This document shows, piece by piece, positions 56,234 through 64,000 of a DNA stretch of 64,000 nt. A program made the position numbers and the translations under genes. The DNA comes from Hymenobacter gummosus (GTDB lineage Bacteria; Bacteroidota; Bacteroidia; Cytophagales; Hymenobacteraceae): the NCBI RefSeq assembly GCF_003970915.1, contig NZ_RXOF01000009.1, positions 1-64,000 of the forward strand, given 5' to 3'. The notes beneath the pieces were generated by a model. The model searched no databases. It had not been told where the DNA came from and was given only the letters and a program-made list of their open reading frames with translations. Every line of letters begins with the position of its first letter. The first letter of the stretch is position 1.

Positions 56234-56590
56234 TAAATCTTCCTGCTGCGCGAAATACTCCAGGATGTGCCACTTCAGCATGCGCTCCTGCTCCTTGAGC
56301 GTGGCAAAGGGCACGGGGTTGATGAGGCGGTAGTGCGGCCAGCCATCCTCGTCCACGCGCTCCAGCTCGTAGTAGCCCGAGATGCTGAAGAGCCGGCACG
56401 TGGCAATGTGCATCAGGTCCTGCTTCTGCTCCTTCGAGAACGGGCCCAGCCCCTGCCCCAGCTCCTGCACGCCGATGAGCAGCAGCAGCGCGTTCAGGTC
56501 GGGCTTCTTGCCGAAGCGCTGGCGCAGCTCGGTCATCAGCAGCCACCAGCGGTGCTCAAACTGCGCCTCGGTTTCCTGCGGGTCCAGCAT
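56225..56590 (-). CDS. Conserved small protein of unknown function
   Basis: A 121-residue helical protein from ATG 56590. It contains FEHRWWLLMTELRQRFGKKP, LNALLLLIGVQELGQGLGPF, SKEQKQDLMHIATCRLFSIS and GYYELERVDEDGWPHYRLIN. No named family is recognised, but the sequence looks well constrained. It begins two bases after the stop of the AhpD-like gene, so the two are probably one operon. The frame upstream of 56590 overlaps that gene in another frame and is rejected. Confidence 0.8.
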   Translation of the reverse strand: MLDPQETEAQFEHRWWLLMTELRQRFGKKPDLNALLLLIGVQELGQGLGPFSKEQKQDLMHIATCRLFSISGYYELERVDEDGWPHYRLINPVPFATLKEQERMLKWHILEYFAQQEDLNG

Positions 56591-56592
56591 GG

Positions 56593-56973
56593 TTACTCGG
56601 CGTGTTCGGCGTGGGGCGGGGCCGGCGCGGCGGCTTCCTCCTTCAGCGCCTCCCAGTACTCTACCGCCCGGCGGAAGTGCGGAATCACGATGCTGCCGCC
56701 GATGAGGTTGGCAATGGCAAACACCTCGTACACCTCCGCGTCGGTCAGCTTTTCCTCGTAGCATTTACCGAGGTGGTACTTGATGCAGTCGTCGCAGCGC
56801 AGCACCATAGAGCAGGCCAGGCCCACGATTTCCTTGGTTTTCACGTCCAGCGCGCCGGCCTGGTAGGTGTTGGTGTCGAGGTTGAAAAAGCGCTTGATAA
56901 CCTTGTTATCCGCCGCCATGATCTTCTCGTTCATGCGCGAGCGGTAGTCGTTGAATTCGGTGACGAGGCTCAT
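56593..56973 (-). CDS. Carboxymuconolactone decarboxylase/AhpD-family protein
   Basis: A 126-residue protein from ATG 56973. The family block is EIVGLACSMVLRCDDCIKYHL, quoted here in part (LACSMVLRCDDCIKYHL), with the redox CxxC at Cys60 and Cys63 and the following His. LTDAEVYEVFAIANLIGGSI completes the AhpD fold. AhpD-like proteins work in peroxide defence or as decarboxylases. The C-terminus is Ala/Pro-rich. It is followed immediately by the small gene at 56590, and is divergent from comF. Confidence 0.9.
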   Translation of the reverse strand: MSLVTEFNDYRSRMNEKIMAADNKVIKRFFNLDTNTYQAGALDVKTKEIVGLACSMVLRCDDCIKYHLGKCYEEKLTDAEVYEVFAIANLIGGSIVIPHFRRAVEYWEALKEEAAAPAPPHAEHAE

Positions 56974-57151
56974 CCGGTGAGATGGGGAGTAGTGAAATGG
57001 TGAGTTCACGCCCGGTGGCGTGGTCTTGCAAAAGGAAAAATCCGCCGCAAAGGTTTACATTAACCAGCAATTCCCCGCTCTACCGCGTCCCGGCTCCGGG
57101 CGCCGCTACACACCTATTGCGTTTGGCTCCACCGACTACCCCAAACGCGTC

Positions 57152-57853
57152 ATGTTCCCGTCTGCCCTATCCGATTTTGTCGCGCTGATATTTCCGCGCA
57201 CCTGCCTAGCCTGCCAACAATCCCTGGCCCGCGGCGAAAACCACCTCTGCACCGCCTGCCGCACCGAGCTGCCCTACACCGACTACCACCGCCTCGCCCC
57301 GGCCGACAACCCGCTGGCGCGGCGCTTCTGGGGGCGCGTGCCCATGGAGCACGTGCTGAGCTACCTGCGCTTTCTGCGCCGCGGCCGCGTGCAGCACCTG
57401 CTGCACCAGCTCAAGTACCAGGGCCAGCAGGAAGTGGGCACGGCCCTGGGCCAGATGTACGGGCAGGAGCTGGCCACCCACGGCCTCAGCGGCGGCCTCG
57501 ACCTGATTCTGCCCGTGCCCCTGCACCGCCGCAAGCTGGCCAAGCGCGGCTACAACCAGTCCGACACTTTCGCCGAGGGCCTGTCGCTCGGCCTCACCGT
57601 GCCCTGGTCGGCCGATACGCTGCGGCGCACCAGCTTCACGGCCTCCCAGACGCGCAAGAGCCGCGCCGAGCGGTGGCAGAACGTGGCCGAGGTATTCGAA
57701 GTGGCCCAGCCCGGGGCAGTAGCCGGCAAGCACGTGCTCATCGTGGACGACGTGCTGACGACCGGGGCCACCCTGGAAGCCTGCGCCGTAAAGGTGCTCG
57801 ACGCCGGGGCTTCGGCCGTCAGCGTGGCCACCATTGCCTGCGCCGAACACTAA
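57152..57853 (+). CDS. ComF-family phosphoribosyltransferase
   Basis: A 233-residue protein from ATG 57152. An N-terminal zinc ribbon (CLACQQ at 18-23 and CTAC at 33-36) is followed by a phosphoribosyltransferase domain with LDLILPVPLHRRKLAKRGYN, QTRKSRAERWQNVAEVFEV and the PRPP loop VLIVDDVLTTGATLEACAVK near 199-218. ComF proteins are tied to DNA uptake in competent bacteria; the enzymatic role is not settled. The frame opens at 57020, but the added residues look non-coding. It is convergent with the GldJ-like gene. Confidence 0.92.
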   Translation: MFPSALSDFVALIFPRTCLACQQSLARGENHLCTACRTELPYTDYHRLAPADNPLARRFWGRVPMEHVLSYLRFLRRGRVQHLLHQLKYQGQQEVGTALGQMYGQELATHGLSGGLDLILPVPLHRRKLAKRGYNQSDTFAEGLSLGLTVPWSADTLRRTSFTASQTRKSRAERWQNVAEVFEVAQPGAVAGKHVLIVDDVLTTGATLEACAVKVLDAGASAVSVATIACAEH

Positions 57854-58113
57854 ATCACGGATTGGTGCGAATTCGACGGATTTGGCTACGCCTTCCTGCG
57901 GTTCACGGATTTTGTAGACGATTGTCGTTCGGGCGCCTGGCTCTATTTGGATTTCATGCCGGCATGTTGAATTGCAACTAAGGGCCGGATTGATCAAGCC
58001 GTTAAAGCAAGAAAGCCACCCCGAGGGGTGGCTTTCTTGTTCGGTTTGTTTAGGCTTCCCGAATCGTCCACGAAATCCGTGTAATTCGAAAAATCCGCAC
58101 GAATCCGTGATTA
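57853..58113. repeat. Inverted CACGGATT repeats filling the space between two convergent stops
   Basis: The left arm (57853-57931) begins AATCACGGATTGGTGCGAAT at the comF stop and includes CACGGATTTTGTAGACGATT. The right arm (58053-58113) holds the reverse forms, ending GAATCCGTGATTATTA three bases from... directly before the stop at 58114. A terminator lies between them. A third copy is at 25538-25592. Confidence 0.75.
58008..58039. terminator. Bidirectional terminator between comF and the GldJ-like gene
   Basis: CAAGAAAGCCACCCC (58008-58022) pairs perfectly with GGGGTGGCTTTCTTG (58025-58039) around a two-base loop; such a small loop would open to four to six bases in RNA. Confidence 0.8.
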
Positions 58114-59385
58114 TTACTTATTCGAGCCGGGGTTGATCATGGCGCAGCGGAAGCCGATGGAGGCCGTAGCCGAGTCCTGAGCCATGAAGCGGCGCGTACC
58201 GGGCGAGAGCCAGTAGGCAACGTCTTTCCACGAACCGCCTTTGTACACGCGCACCTTGTCGTCGATCAGCGACTGGTAGCCTTTCTTGTCGTACTTCGTC
58301 TCTTCGTCGAGCACGCCGTTGCGGCGGAAGGGGTTCAGGTCTTCCATGTCTTCGAACGACAGCGGGCGGTATACGTCCTGCACCCACTCGTTCACGTTGC
58401 CCGACATGTTGTACAGGCCGTAGTCGTTCGGGGGGTAGGCGTACACGTACTCCGTAATCATAGCGCCGTCGTTGAGCGAGCCGGCAATACCGGCGTAGTC
58501 ACCGCGGCCGCGCTTGAAGTTGGCCAGGAACTGACCCATCTTCCGGCCGTAGGAGTTACGCACCTGGCGGCCGTCCCACGGGTATACGCGCTTGTTTTCC
58601 TGGTTTTCGTTGCCCACTTCCTGGGTGCCGATCATAGCCTGAGCGGCGTATTCCCATTCAGCTTCGGTGGGCAGGCGGTAGTTCGGCAGGGTGTTACCGT
58701 TCTCGATGGAGATTTTGGTCTTGCCCTCCTCGTCGGTAGCTGCTACGTCGCCGGTACCTTCAGCACCGTCGCCGGCATCGTCGCCGCCTTTGTTTTTCTT
58801 CTTCTTGGATTTCTTCGTCGAGGTGCCCATGTCGGCACCGGCGGCCAGGTTCTCGTTCACCTTGGCCGTACGCCAGGTGCAGAAGTCGTTGGCCTGCAGC
58901 CAGCTCACGCCCACCACGGGGAAGAAGCGGAAGCCGGGGTAACGCAGGTAGTAGTCGACGTAGGGGTCGTTGAACGACAGGTCGCGGGCCCACACGGTGG
59001 TGTCGGGCAGGGCCGACTGGTAGAACTCCTCGGAGGAGTCTTTCCGCACGTAGTGCAGGTATTCCAGCCAGTGAATGTTGGCCACCTCGGCTTCGTCCAT
59101 GTAGAACGAGGCCACGGTTACGGTGCGCTCGAGGTTGTCGTGGGTCATGGCCACGTCCTCTTCGCCCGAACCCAGCACGGTGCGGCCGCCTTCGATGAAC
59201 ACCAGGCCCGGGCCATCCGGAATGCCCTGGTAGTCAGCCACCTTCATGCCTTCTTCGGTGTTGTACTCAATGCCCGTCGTGGACGAGTACTTGCCGGGCT
59301 TCTGAGCCGAGGGCGGACCGCTTTTGCAAGCCGACAGGGCGCAGGCGCCAACGACAGCTAAACGCAGGTACTTGGAAAAATTCAT
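58114..59385 (-). CDS. gldJ: GldJ-like gliding-motility lipoprotein (sulfatase-modifying-factor fold)
   Basis: A 423-residue lipoprotein with leader LRLAVVGACALSAC. The rest is a formylglycine-generating-enzyme-like domain: GPGLVFIEGGRTVLGSGEED, VTVASFYMDEAEVANIHWLE, RYPGFRFFPVVGVSWLQAND followed by FCTWRT, NYRLPTEAEWEYAAQAMIGT, YNMSGNVNEWVQDVYRP and GGSWKDVAYWLSPGTRRFMA. The segment ALPDTTVWARDLSFNDPYVD fits GldJ better than GldK as I recall them. A Lys- and Asp-rich insertion (about 190-235, STKKSKKKKNKGGDDAGDG) breaks the domain. GldJ is needed for gliding and stability of the type IX machinery. It follows the PorP-like gene. The call GldJ rather than GldK is moderately sure. Confidence 0.75.
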   Translation of the reverse strand: MNFSKYLRLAVVGACALSACKSGPPSAQKPGKYSSTTGIEYNTEEGMKVADYQGIPDGPGLVFIEGGRTVLGSGEEDVAMTHDNLERTVTVASFYMDEAEVANIHWLEYLHYVRKDSSEEFYQSALPDTTVWARDLSFNDPYVDYYLRYPGFRFFPVVGVSWLQANDFCTWRTAKVNENLAAGADMGTSTKKSKKKKNKGGDDAGDGAEGTGDVAATDEEGKTKISIENGNTLPNYRLPTEAEWEYAAQAMIGTQEVGNENQENKRVYPWDGRQVRNSYGRKMGQFLANFKRGRGDYAGIAGSLNDGAMITEYVYAYPPNDYGLYNMSGNVNEWVQDVYRPLSFEDMEDLNPFRRNGVLDEETKYDKKGYQSLIDDKVRVYKGGSWKDVAYWLSPGTRRFMAQDSATASIGFRCAMINPGSNK

Positions 59386-59456
59386 ACTTGTTTACGTGGA
59401 ACTCCTTGAGCGGAAAAGGCTTGAGAATGGCAAACTGAACGCAATGTTACGAGTTT

Positions 59457-60527
59457 TCAGAAGGTCGGACAAGGGGGAGCCGCGTAATTTTTGCGGCGCA
59501 GGCGCCGATACCCGGCTTCGAGCAAGTCAATCTTCTGTAAACACAATGTTACCTCGTGGGCGCCGCCGGCTTCGCGGCCGAACCGGTTGAGACTCACGTC
59601 GTAACTGTAGGCAAAGCGGAAACCGTTCCAGGCGACGCCGGCCAGGGCCACCAGGCTCTGCTGCGTCTTGCCCGGGCCGGGCGTGGCACCCCGCCAGATC
59701 AGCCCGGCGGTGACAGGGGTCCAGGTACCGTACAGGCCGATTTCGGCGCGGTCGGAGCCGCCCTGGTAGGTGTAAGTGGCCGTGGGCGAAAGGCTTACCT
59801 CGCGGTACACCCGCTTAACGGTGGCACGGCGGAAATAGTGTTTGTAGCCGCCGTGCAGGCTCAGCCGGAAGGGTAGCCGGGCTTCATCGGCGCGGCCTAC
59901 GACGGGCTGATTCAGGTGCGACACCGAGGCCCCGCCCCAGGCGCGGTCGGTGTACAGCAGGCCGCCCAGGCCCATGGTGAGGTAGCGCACGGGCTCGTAG
60001 ACCTGCGGAATCTGCTCGGCCGAAGGGCCGCTGATGGACCCGTTGGCGTCGAACTGGTCGCTGAACACCAGGTTGCCGTAGCTGATGCGCTGGGAGCCGT
60101 AGGCCGCATGCGCGCCGGCGCTGACGTACACGTTGCGGGCCAGCTTGGAGTGGTAGGCGTAGGTAAAGCCGCCCTCGAAGCGCGTCATGTCCAGGCCCCC
60201 GCCGCGGTCGGCGTTGATGAGCAGCCCGACGGCGCTACGCTGGTCCTGGAAGCGGTAATCGGCCGCCAGCTGGCTGGACTGCAGCGTGCCGATGAGCGTG
60301 GGGTACTGGTTGCGGTAGGCCAGCGTGACGCTGTAGTCGTCGAGCAGGCCGGTGAAGGCCGGGTTCAGGTGCAGCCGGGTGGCGTAGGCCTGGGAGTAAA
60401 ACACGTCCTGGGCCCGGGCCGTAGGCACCAGAGCCAAGCTCGACAGGGCCACCATGCCGCCGGCCCACGCCGCCGCGGGCCGGAGACGCCGGCAAAGCAG
60501 AAAGGCGGGCGGAAAAGTGGCGCGCAT
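59457..60527 (-). CDS. PorP/SprF-family outer-membrane protein
   Basis: A 356-residue protein from ATG 60527, with a signal region ending LALVPTARAQ. The mature start DVFYSQAYATRLHLNPAFTG is the hallmark of PorP/SprF proteins, followed by VTLAYRNQYPTLIGTLQSSQ, GLLINADRGGGLDMTRFEGG and FAYSYDVSLNRFGREAGGAH, then HEVTLCLQKI. These outer-membrane barrels work with type IX secretion and attach particular cargo. The frame begins earlier with a GTG (60554); the ATG is preferred. It precedes the GldJ-like gene by 71 bases. Confidence 0.9.
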   Translation of the reverse strand: MRATFPPAFLLCRRLRPAAAWAGGMVALSSLALVPTARAQDVFYSQAYATRLHLNPAFTGLLDDYSVTLAYRNQYPTLIGTLQSSQLAADYRFQDQRSAVGLLINADRGGGLDMTRFEGGFTYAYHSKLARNVYVSAGAHAAYGSQRISYGNLVFSDQFDANGSISGPSAEQIPQVYEPVRYLTMGLGGLLYTDRAWGGASVSHLNQPVVGRADEARLPFRLSLHGGYKHYFRRATVKRVYREVSLSPTATYTYQGGSDRAEIGLYGTWTPVTAGLIWRGATPGPGKTQQSLVALAGVAWNGFRFAYSYDVSLNRFGREAGGAHEVTLCLQKIDLLEAGYRRLRRKNYAAPPCPTF

Positions 60528-60773
60528 AGAACCGCGGAAGGGCTGGAATGGCACGCGGTTGGCTACGCGGCGGCCACGCCCAAACGGGGCGGGCGGAGCG
60601 TGGAGCCGGACCGGGTGCTAGTTGGGTGTACTAACGGCCGGAAATCCGCGTTTGGTGCGCGGCTGCTGGGTGGCGGAACTAAAATTGCAAATTCGCTCCT
60701 GTTTAAGGTGCCACCTCGACTAGCGGAAACGGCTCCCGGAGCGGTTGTGGGCTAGTTGTCAACTGTTTATGCC

Positions 60774-63700
60774 ATGCGAAAATTTTTTCTGGGCCTGCTG
60801 ATTTTCCTCGTGGTGCTCGTGGCGGCCGTAGCGCTGACGCCAATACTCTTTAAGGACAAGCTTCGGGCCGCCCTCGACAAGCAACTCGCCCAGAAGCTGG
60901 CGGCCCGGGTGGAATATGAGCCCGAAAACGTAAGCGTGAGCTTGATTCGCACCTTTCCGGACCTGGACCTGAGCATCGAGAACCTGCGCATCATCGGCAA
61001 GGACTCCTTCGCGCTGGATACGCTGGCCTCGCTGCCCCGCCTCGACGTGGGGCTGGATTTGATGAGCGTCATCAGCGGCGACGAAATCAAGATTAACCAG
61101 GTGAACCTGGAGCGGCCCGACCTGCACATCAAGGTGCTCAAGAGCGGGCGGGCCAACTGGGACATCGTCATTCCGGACTCGGCCCTGGCCAGCAAGGGCG
61201 TGGACACCACTTCCTCGCCGAAAATTGCCATCAAAGGCTGGAAGCTGGACGACGGCCACATCCGCTACGAGGATTTGAGCATCCCCTTCAGCATGGAGCT
61301 GCGCGGGGTAAACCACTCGGGCTCGGGCGACTTTGCCGAGGACGTATTCGATATGAAGTCGAACACCACGGCCGAGGCGCTGACCATGGTGTACGACAAG
61401 ACGGCCTACATCGAGCGGAAGAAGCTCACGGCCGACGTGACCATGGGCATGGACCTGGGGAAGATGCTGTTTACCTTCAAGGACAACCAGGTGCGGCTCA
61501 ACGACTTCCCGTTCAGCTTCCAGGGCCAGATCGGGCTGCCCAACGAGACGGACATTACTTATGACCTGACCTTCAAGGCGCTGGAAACGGACTTTAAGAA
61601 CATCCTGAGCCTGGTGCCGGGCGTGTTTACCAAGGATTTCCAGAGCATCGAAACGGCGGGCAAGGTGGCGTTTGACGGCTACTTCAAGGGCGTGCAGAAC
61701 GCGGTGAAGATGCCCGGCTACGGCGTGAAGCTGCAGATTACCAACGGCATGTTTCACTACCCGGATCTGCCCCAGGCCGCCAAGAACATCAACGTGGACA
61801 TGAAGGTGGACAACCCCTCGGGCTTCACCAACAACGTGATGGTGGACGTGCGGAAGTTTCACCTCGACCTGGGCAAAAACCCGGTGGACGGCAACGTGCG
61901 CATCGACGGGCTGGAGCCGATGAAGGTGGACGGCCGGGTGAAGGCCAACGTGGACCTGGCGGAGGCCACCAAGGTGTACCCGGTGCCGGATATGGTGGTG
62001 CGCGGGCTGCTGGCGGTGGACGCCACGGCCAAGGGTACTTACTCGAAGACCCAGATGCCGGTGACCCGGGCCGCGCTCCGCCTGACCAACGGCTACGTGA
62101 AAGCCAAGGCCTTCCCGGCGCCGGTGGAAAACCTGGCCCTGAACGGCACGGTGGTGAATACCACGGGGCAGATGAACGACACCCGCATCGACATTCCGCA
62201 GTTTAGAATGCTGCTCGACGGGGAGCCGCTGGAGGGCCGCCTGGCCGCCCAGAACATCGACAAGCCGGTGTTTGACGCCAACGTGAAGGGCGTGGTGGAT
62301 TTGACCAAGCTGACCAAAATCTTCCCGCTGGAGGGCATGACGGTGACCGGGCGCCTGAACGGTAACATTGCCGCCAAGGGCAGCATGGCCGACATCGAGG
62401 CCGAGCGGTACCAGAACATCGTGGCTTCGGGCACGGTGCAGGCCCAGAACGTGACCTACAAAAGCACCGACCTGCCCCAGGGCGTGAAGGTGAATGCGGC
62501 CACGGCTTCGTTCAACAACGCCAGCATCACGCTGCAGAACATGACGGGGTTCGTGGGCTCCTCGGACGTGCAGGCGTCGGGCGTTATCAGCAACTACATG
62601 GGCTACCTGTTTACGCCCGGCCAGCCCCTGCGCGGCACCCTGAACGTCGCTTCGAAGCGCTTCAACGTGAACGAGTGGATGGTGGAGCCAACTGGCGCGG
62701 CCTCGGCGGGGGCGAAGACGGCGGCTAAGGCGCCGGCTACGGCCACCGCGGCCGACGGGGTGCTGCAGATTCCGAAGTTCTTCGACTTGAAGCTGAACGC
62801 CGACGTGGACCAGGTCATCTACGACAACCTGAAGCTGGACAATCTGAAAGGCGCGCTGACGGTGAAGGACGAGGCCGTGAACATGAACGGGCTGACCTTC
62901 AGTACCCTGGGCGGACAGTTTGCCACCAACGGCAGCTACAACAGCCGCGACCTGCAGCACCCCAAGTTCAACTTCGGGCTGAACATCAAGAACCTGAACT
63001 TCCAGAACGCCTTTGCCGCCTTCCCCTCGGTGAAGAAGCTCTTGCCGCTGGCCCAGCAGGTGGAGGGCATCTTCGGCACCAACTTCTCGGTGAGCGGGGA
63101 AATGGGCCAGGACATGATGCCGGTGTACAGCACCCTGACGGGCAAGGGCCTGTTTGAGGTAGTGCGCGCGGCCGTGGGTACCTCGCCGGTATTCAGTAAA
63201 ATCAGCAACCTGACGCAGCTGCAGGAGCTGAAGAATTTCGCGGTGAATAACAAGGACGTGGCCGCCGAAATGCTCAACGGCAACTTCATCGTGAAGCCCT
63301 TCGACTTCACCGTGGGCCAGATCAAGGCCACGGTGGGCGGCTCCTCGAACGTGTCGGGCGGGGTGGACTACGTAATGGCCCTGGACGTGCCCACCGGCAA
63401 AGTGGGCAACGCCCTGAACGCCAAGCTCACTCAGCTGACCGGCGTGCAGGATATCAAGGGCACCGAACGGGTGACCATGGGCCTGAAAATCGGCGGCTCC
63501 ATCACCAACCCCGACGTGAAGCTGAGCACCGCCGGCACCAAGGCCCAGGCCAAGGACCTGGCCAAAAACCTGGTGACCAGCGTGGTGCAGAGCAAGGTGG
63601 ACGACGCCAAGCTGAAGCTGGCCGCCAAAGCCCAGGTGGCCCAGGACAGCGCCCGGAAGGAGCTGGAAAAGAAACAGCAGGAGCTGCAGGCCAAGGCCGC

Positions 63701-63881
63701 GCAGGAGCTGGAGAAAAAGCGCCTCGAAGCCGAAGCCAAGCTCAAGCAGAAAGCGCAGCAGGGGCTGAAAGACCTGCTCGGCGGCAAGAAGAAACCCAGC
63801 CAGCCGGCTACCCCCGCGCCCACGCCCACTCCGGCGCCCACGCCCGCACCCGCAGATACCGCCAAAGCCGGAGGGAATTAA
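60774..63881 (+). CDS. AsmA-family protein
   Basis: A 1035-residue protein of the AsmA/TamB-like bridge group. One N-terminal helix (FFLGLLIFLVVLVAAVALTP) anchors it in the inner membrane; the rest is a long beta-rich periplasmic part. Family blocks include LAARVEYEPENVSVSLIRTF, PDLDLSIENLRIIGKDSFAL, and near the C-terminus DFTVGQIKATVGGSSNVSGG with VDYVMALDVPTGKVGNALNA. The tail (about 950-1035) is Lys/Gln/Ala-rich helix (KLKLAAKAQVAQDSARKELE) and then Pro/Thr/Ala repeats. Such proteins are thought to carry lipids between membranes. The frame opens at a TTG (60756); ATG 60774 is used. Its stop lies inside an inverted repeat. Confidence 0.93.
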   Translation: MRKFFLGLLIFLVVLVAAVALTPILFKDKLRAALDKQLAQKLAARVEYEPENVSVSLIRTFPDLDLSIENLRIIGKDSFALDTLASLPRLDVGLDLMSVISGDEIKINQVNLERPDLHIKVLKSGRANWDIVIPDSALASKGVDTTSSPKIAIKGWKLDDGHIRYEDLSIPFSMELRGVNHSGSGDFAEDVFDMKSNTTAEALTMVYDKTAYIERKKLTADVTMGMDLGKMLFTFKDNQVRLNDFPFSFQGQIGLPNETDITYDLTFKALETDFKNILSLVPGVFTKDFQSIETAGKVAFDGYFKGVQNAVKMPGYGVKLQITNGMFHYPDLPQAAKNINVDMKVDNPSGFTNNVMVDVRKFHLDLGKNPVDGNVRIDGLEPMKVDGRVKANVDLAEATKVYPVPDMVVRGLLAVDATAKGTYSKTQMPVTRAALRLTNGYVKAKAFPAPVENLALNGTVVNTTGQMNDTRIDIPQFRMLLDGEPLEGRLAAQNIDKPVFDANVKGVVDLTKLTKIFPLEGMTVTGRLNGNIAAKGSMADIEAERYQNIVASGTVQAQNVTYKSTDLPQGVKVNAATASFNNASITLQNMTGFVGSSDVQASGVISNYMGYLFTPGQPLRGTLNVASKRFNVNEWMVEPTGAASAGAKTAAKAPATATAADGVLQIPKFFDLKLNADVDQVIYDNLKLDNLKGALTVKDEAVNMNGLTFSTLGGQFATNGSYNSRDLQHPKFNFGLNIKNLNFQNAFAAFPSVKKLLPLAQQVEGIFGTNFSVSGEMGQDMMPVYSTLTGKGLFEVVRAAVGTSPVFSKISNLTQLQELKNFAVNNKDVAAEMLNGNFIVKPFDFTVGQIKATVGGSSNVSGGVDYVMALDVPTGKVGNALNAKLTQLTGVQDIKGTERVTMGLKIGGSITNPDVKLSTAGTKAQAKDLAKNLVTSVVQSKVDDAKLKLAAKAQVAQDSARKELEKKQQELQAKAAQELEKKRLEAEAKLKQKAQQGLKDLLGGKKKPSQPATPAPTPTPAPTPAPADTAKAGGN

Positions 63882-63966
63882 GGGTTAGAGGGTATGGGGG
63901 TAGGAGGGTAAGAGTTGGTTAACGACTCATGCCCTCCTACCCCATACCCTCTAACCCTAATTCCCC
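63873..63966. repeat. Inverted GGGTTAGAGGGTATGGGG repeat at the AsmA stop codon
   Basis: GGGTTAGAGGGTATGGGGGT continuing AGGAGGG is mirrored by CCCTCCTACCCCATACCCTC continuing TAACCCTAATTCCC. The left arm contains the AsmA stop (63879-63881) and the right arm the likely stop of a minus-strand gene (63957-63959). Confidence 0.8.
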
Positions 63967-64000
63967 CGCACTACCCGGCTTACCAGCTCGGTGCGGGAGC
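63957..64000 (-). CDS. Possible 3' end of a minus-strand gene
   Basis: On the minus strand the last 13 visible codons read SRTELVSRVVRGN followed by TAG. The ending could be the tail of a type IX sorting domain (such domains often end with a basic VVRG/VVK-like strand), but the fragment is too short to identify. Its placement against the repeat matches the pattern at other genes. Confidence 0.3.
   Translation of the reverse strand, partial: SRTELVSRVVRGN

Noticed and set aside
60759-62960. Minus-strand open frame of 733 codons opposite the AsmA gene
   Set aside because: His/Val/Gln-rich shadow of the AsmA coding sequence.
1-64000. Search for tRNA, rRNA, tmRNA and CRISPR arrays
   Set aside because: No intergenic stretch showed a GGTTCGA-type arm with matching stems, rRNA-like conserved blocks, or regularly spaced repeats.

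Overview
The window looks like a high-GC Bacteroidota chromosome, most likely Hymenobacter or a close relative in the Cytophagales. The evidence is GC-rich codon usage, a type IX secretion cargo with a gliding-motility C-terminal domain, PorP- and GldJ-like proteins, class II single-chain GlyRS, Bacteroidota-type TAnnTTTG promoter boxes, few recognisable Shine-Dalgarno sequences, and many families specific to the phylum. I saw no tRNA, rRNA, CRISPR or prophage. The only mobile-element trace is a possible IS982-type transposase tail at the extreme left edge.

Layout. 1-7.5 kb: a mostly minus-strand envelope cluster (coaX, outer-membrane protein, lptC, small membrane protein, PpiD-like foldase, TPR protein). 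7.6-12.9 kb: a pseudouridine synthase with a huge R/G-rich extension, a TraR/DksA-like protein, ribH, a TPR membrane protein and pdhA. 12.98-14.5 kb: divergent recF and a DUF721/DciA-like gene. 14.5-15.5 kb: an unusual lower-GC stretch with a perfect parS site, a small HTH protein and a cluster of TTACA motifs. 15.5-31 kb: GDPD, rhomboid, polyprenyl synthase, RNase R, a double ABC ATPase, lspA and ileS. 31-41 kb: an RND exporter, a T9SS cargo protein, glyS and a phosphate transporter. 42.6-43.4 kb: a gene-free region with many DnaA-box-like sequences beside an AT-rich stretch, read here as the chromosomal origin, with mnmG (gidA) 4 kb away. 43.6-57 kb: lipoprotein, methyltransferase, mnmG, ATE-like protein, ybeY, RsbW-like kinase, DUF4175 protein, exonuclease III and an AhpD-like protein. 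57-64 kb: ComF, a GldJ-like and PorP-like pair, and a large AsmA protein.

Two structural themes cut across the genes. First, replication and segregation signals cluster here: candidate oriC, outlying DnaA boxes at 41.4 and 46.6 kb, a perfect parS at 14.8 kb, a degenerate parS-like palindrome at 24.6 kb, and recF and mnmG. Second, at least a dozen intergenic spaces hold long inverted repeats built from paired copies of short dispersed repeats. Most begin or end at, or within about ten bases of, a stop codon, and at two genes the repeat has become part of the coding sequence. These 3'-end cassettes and the parS/HTH/TTACA locus are the least explained parts of the window.
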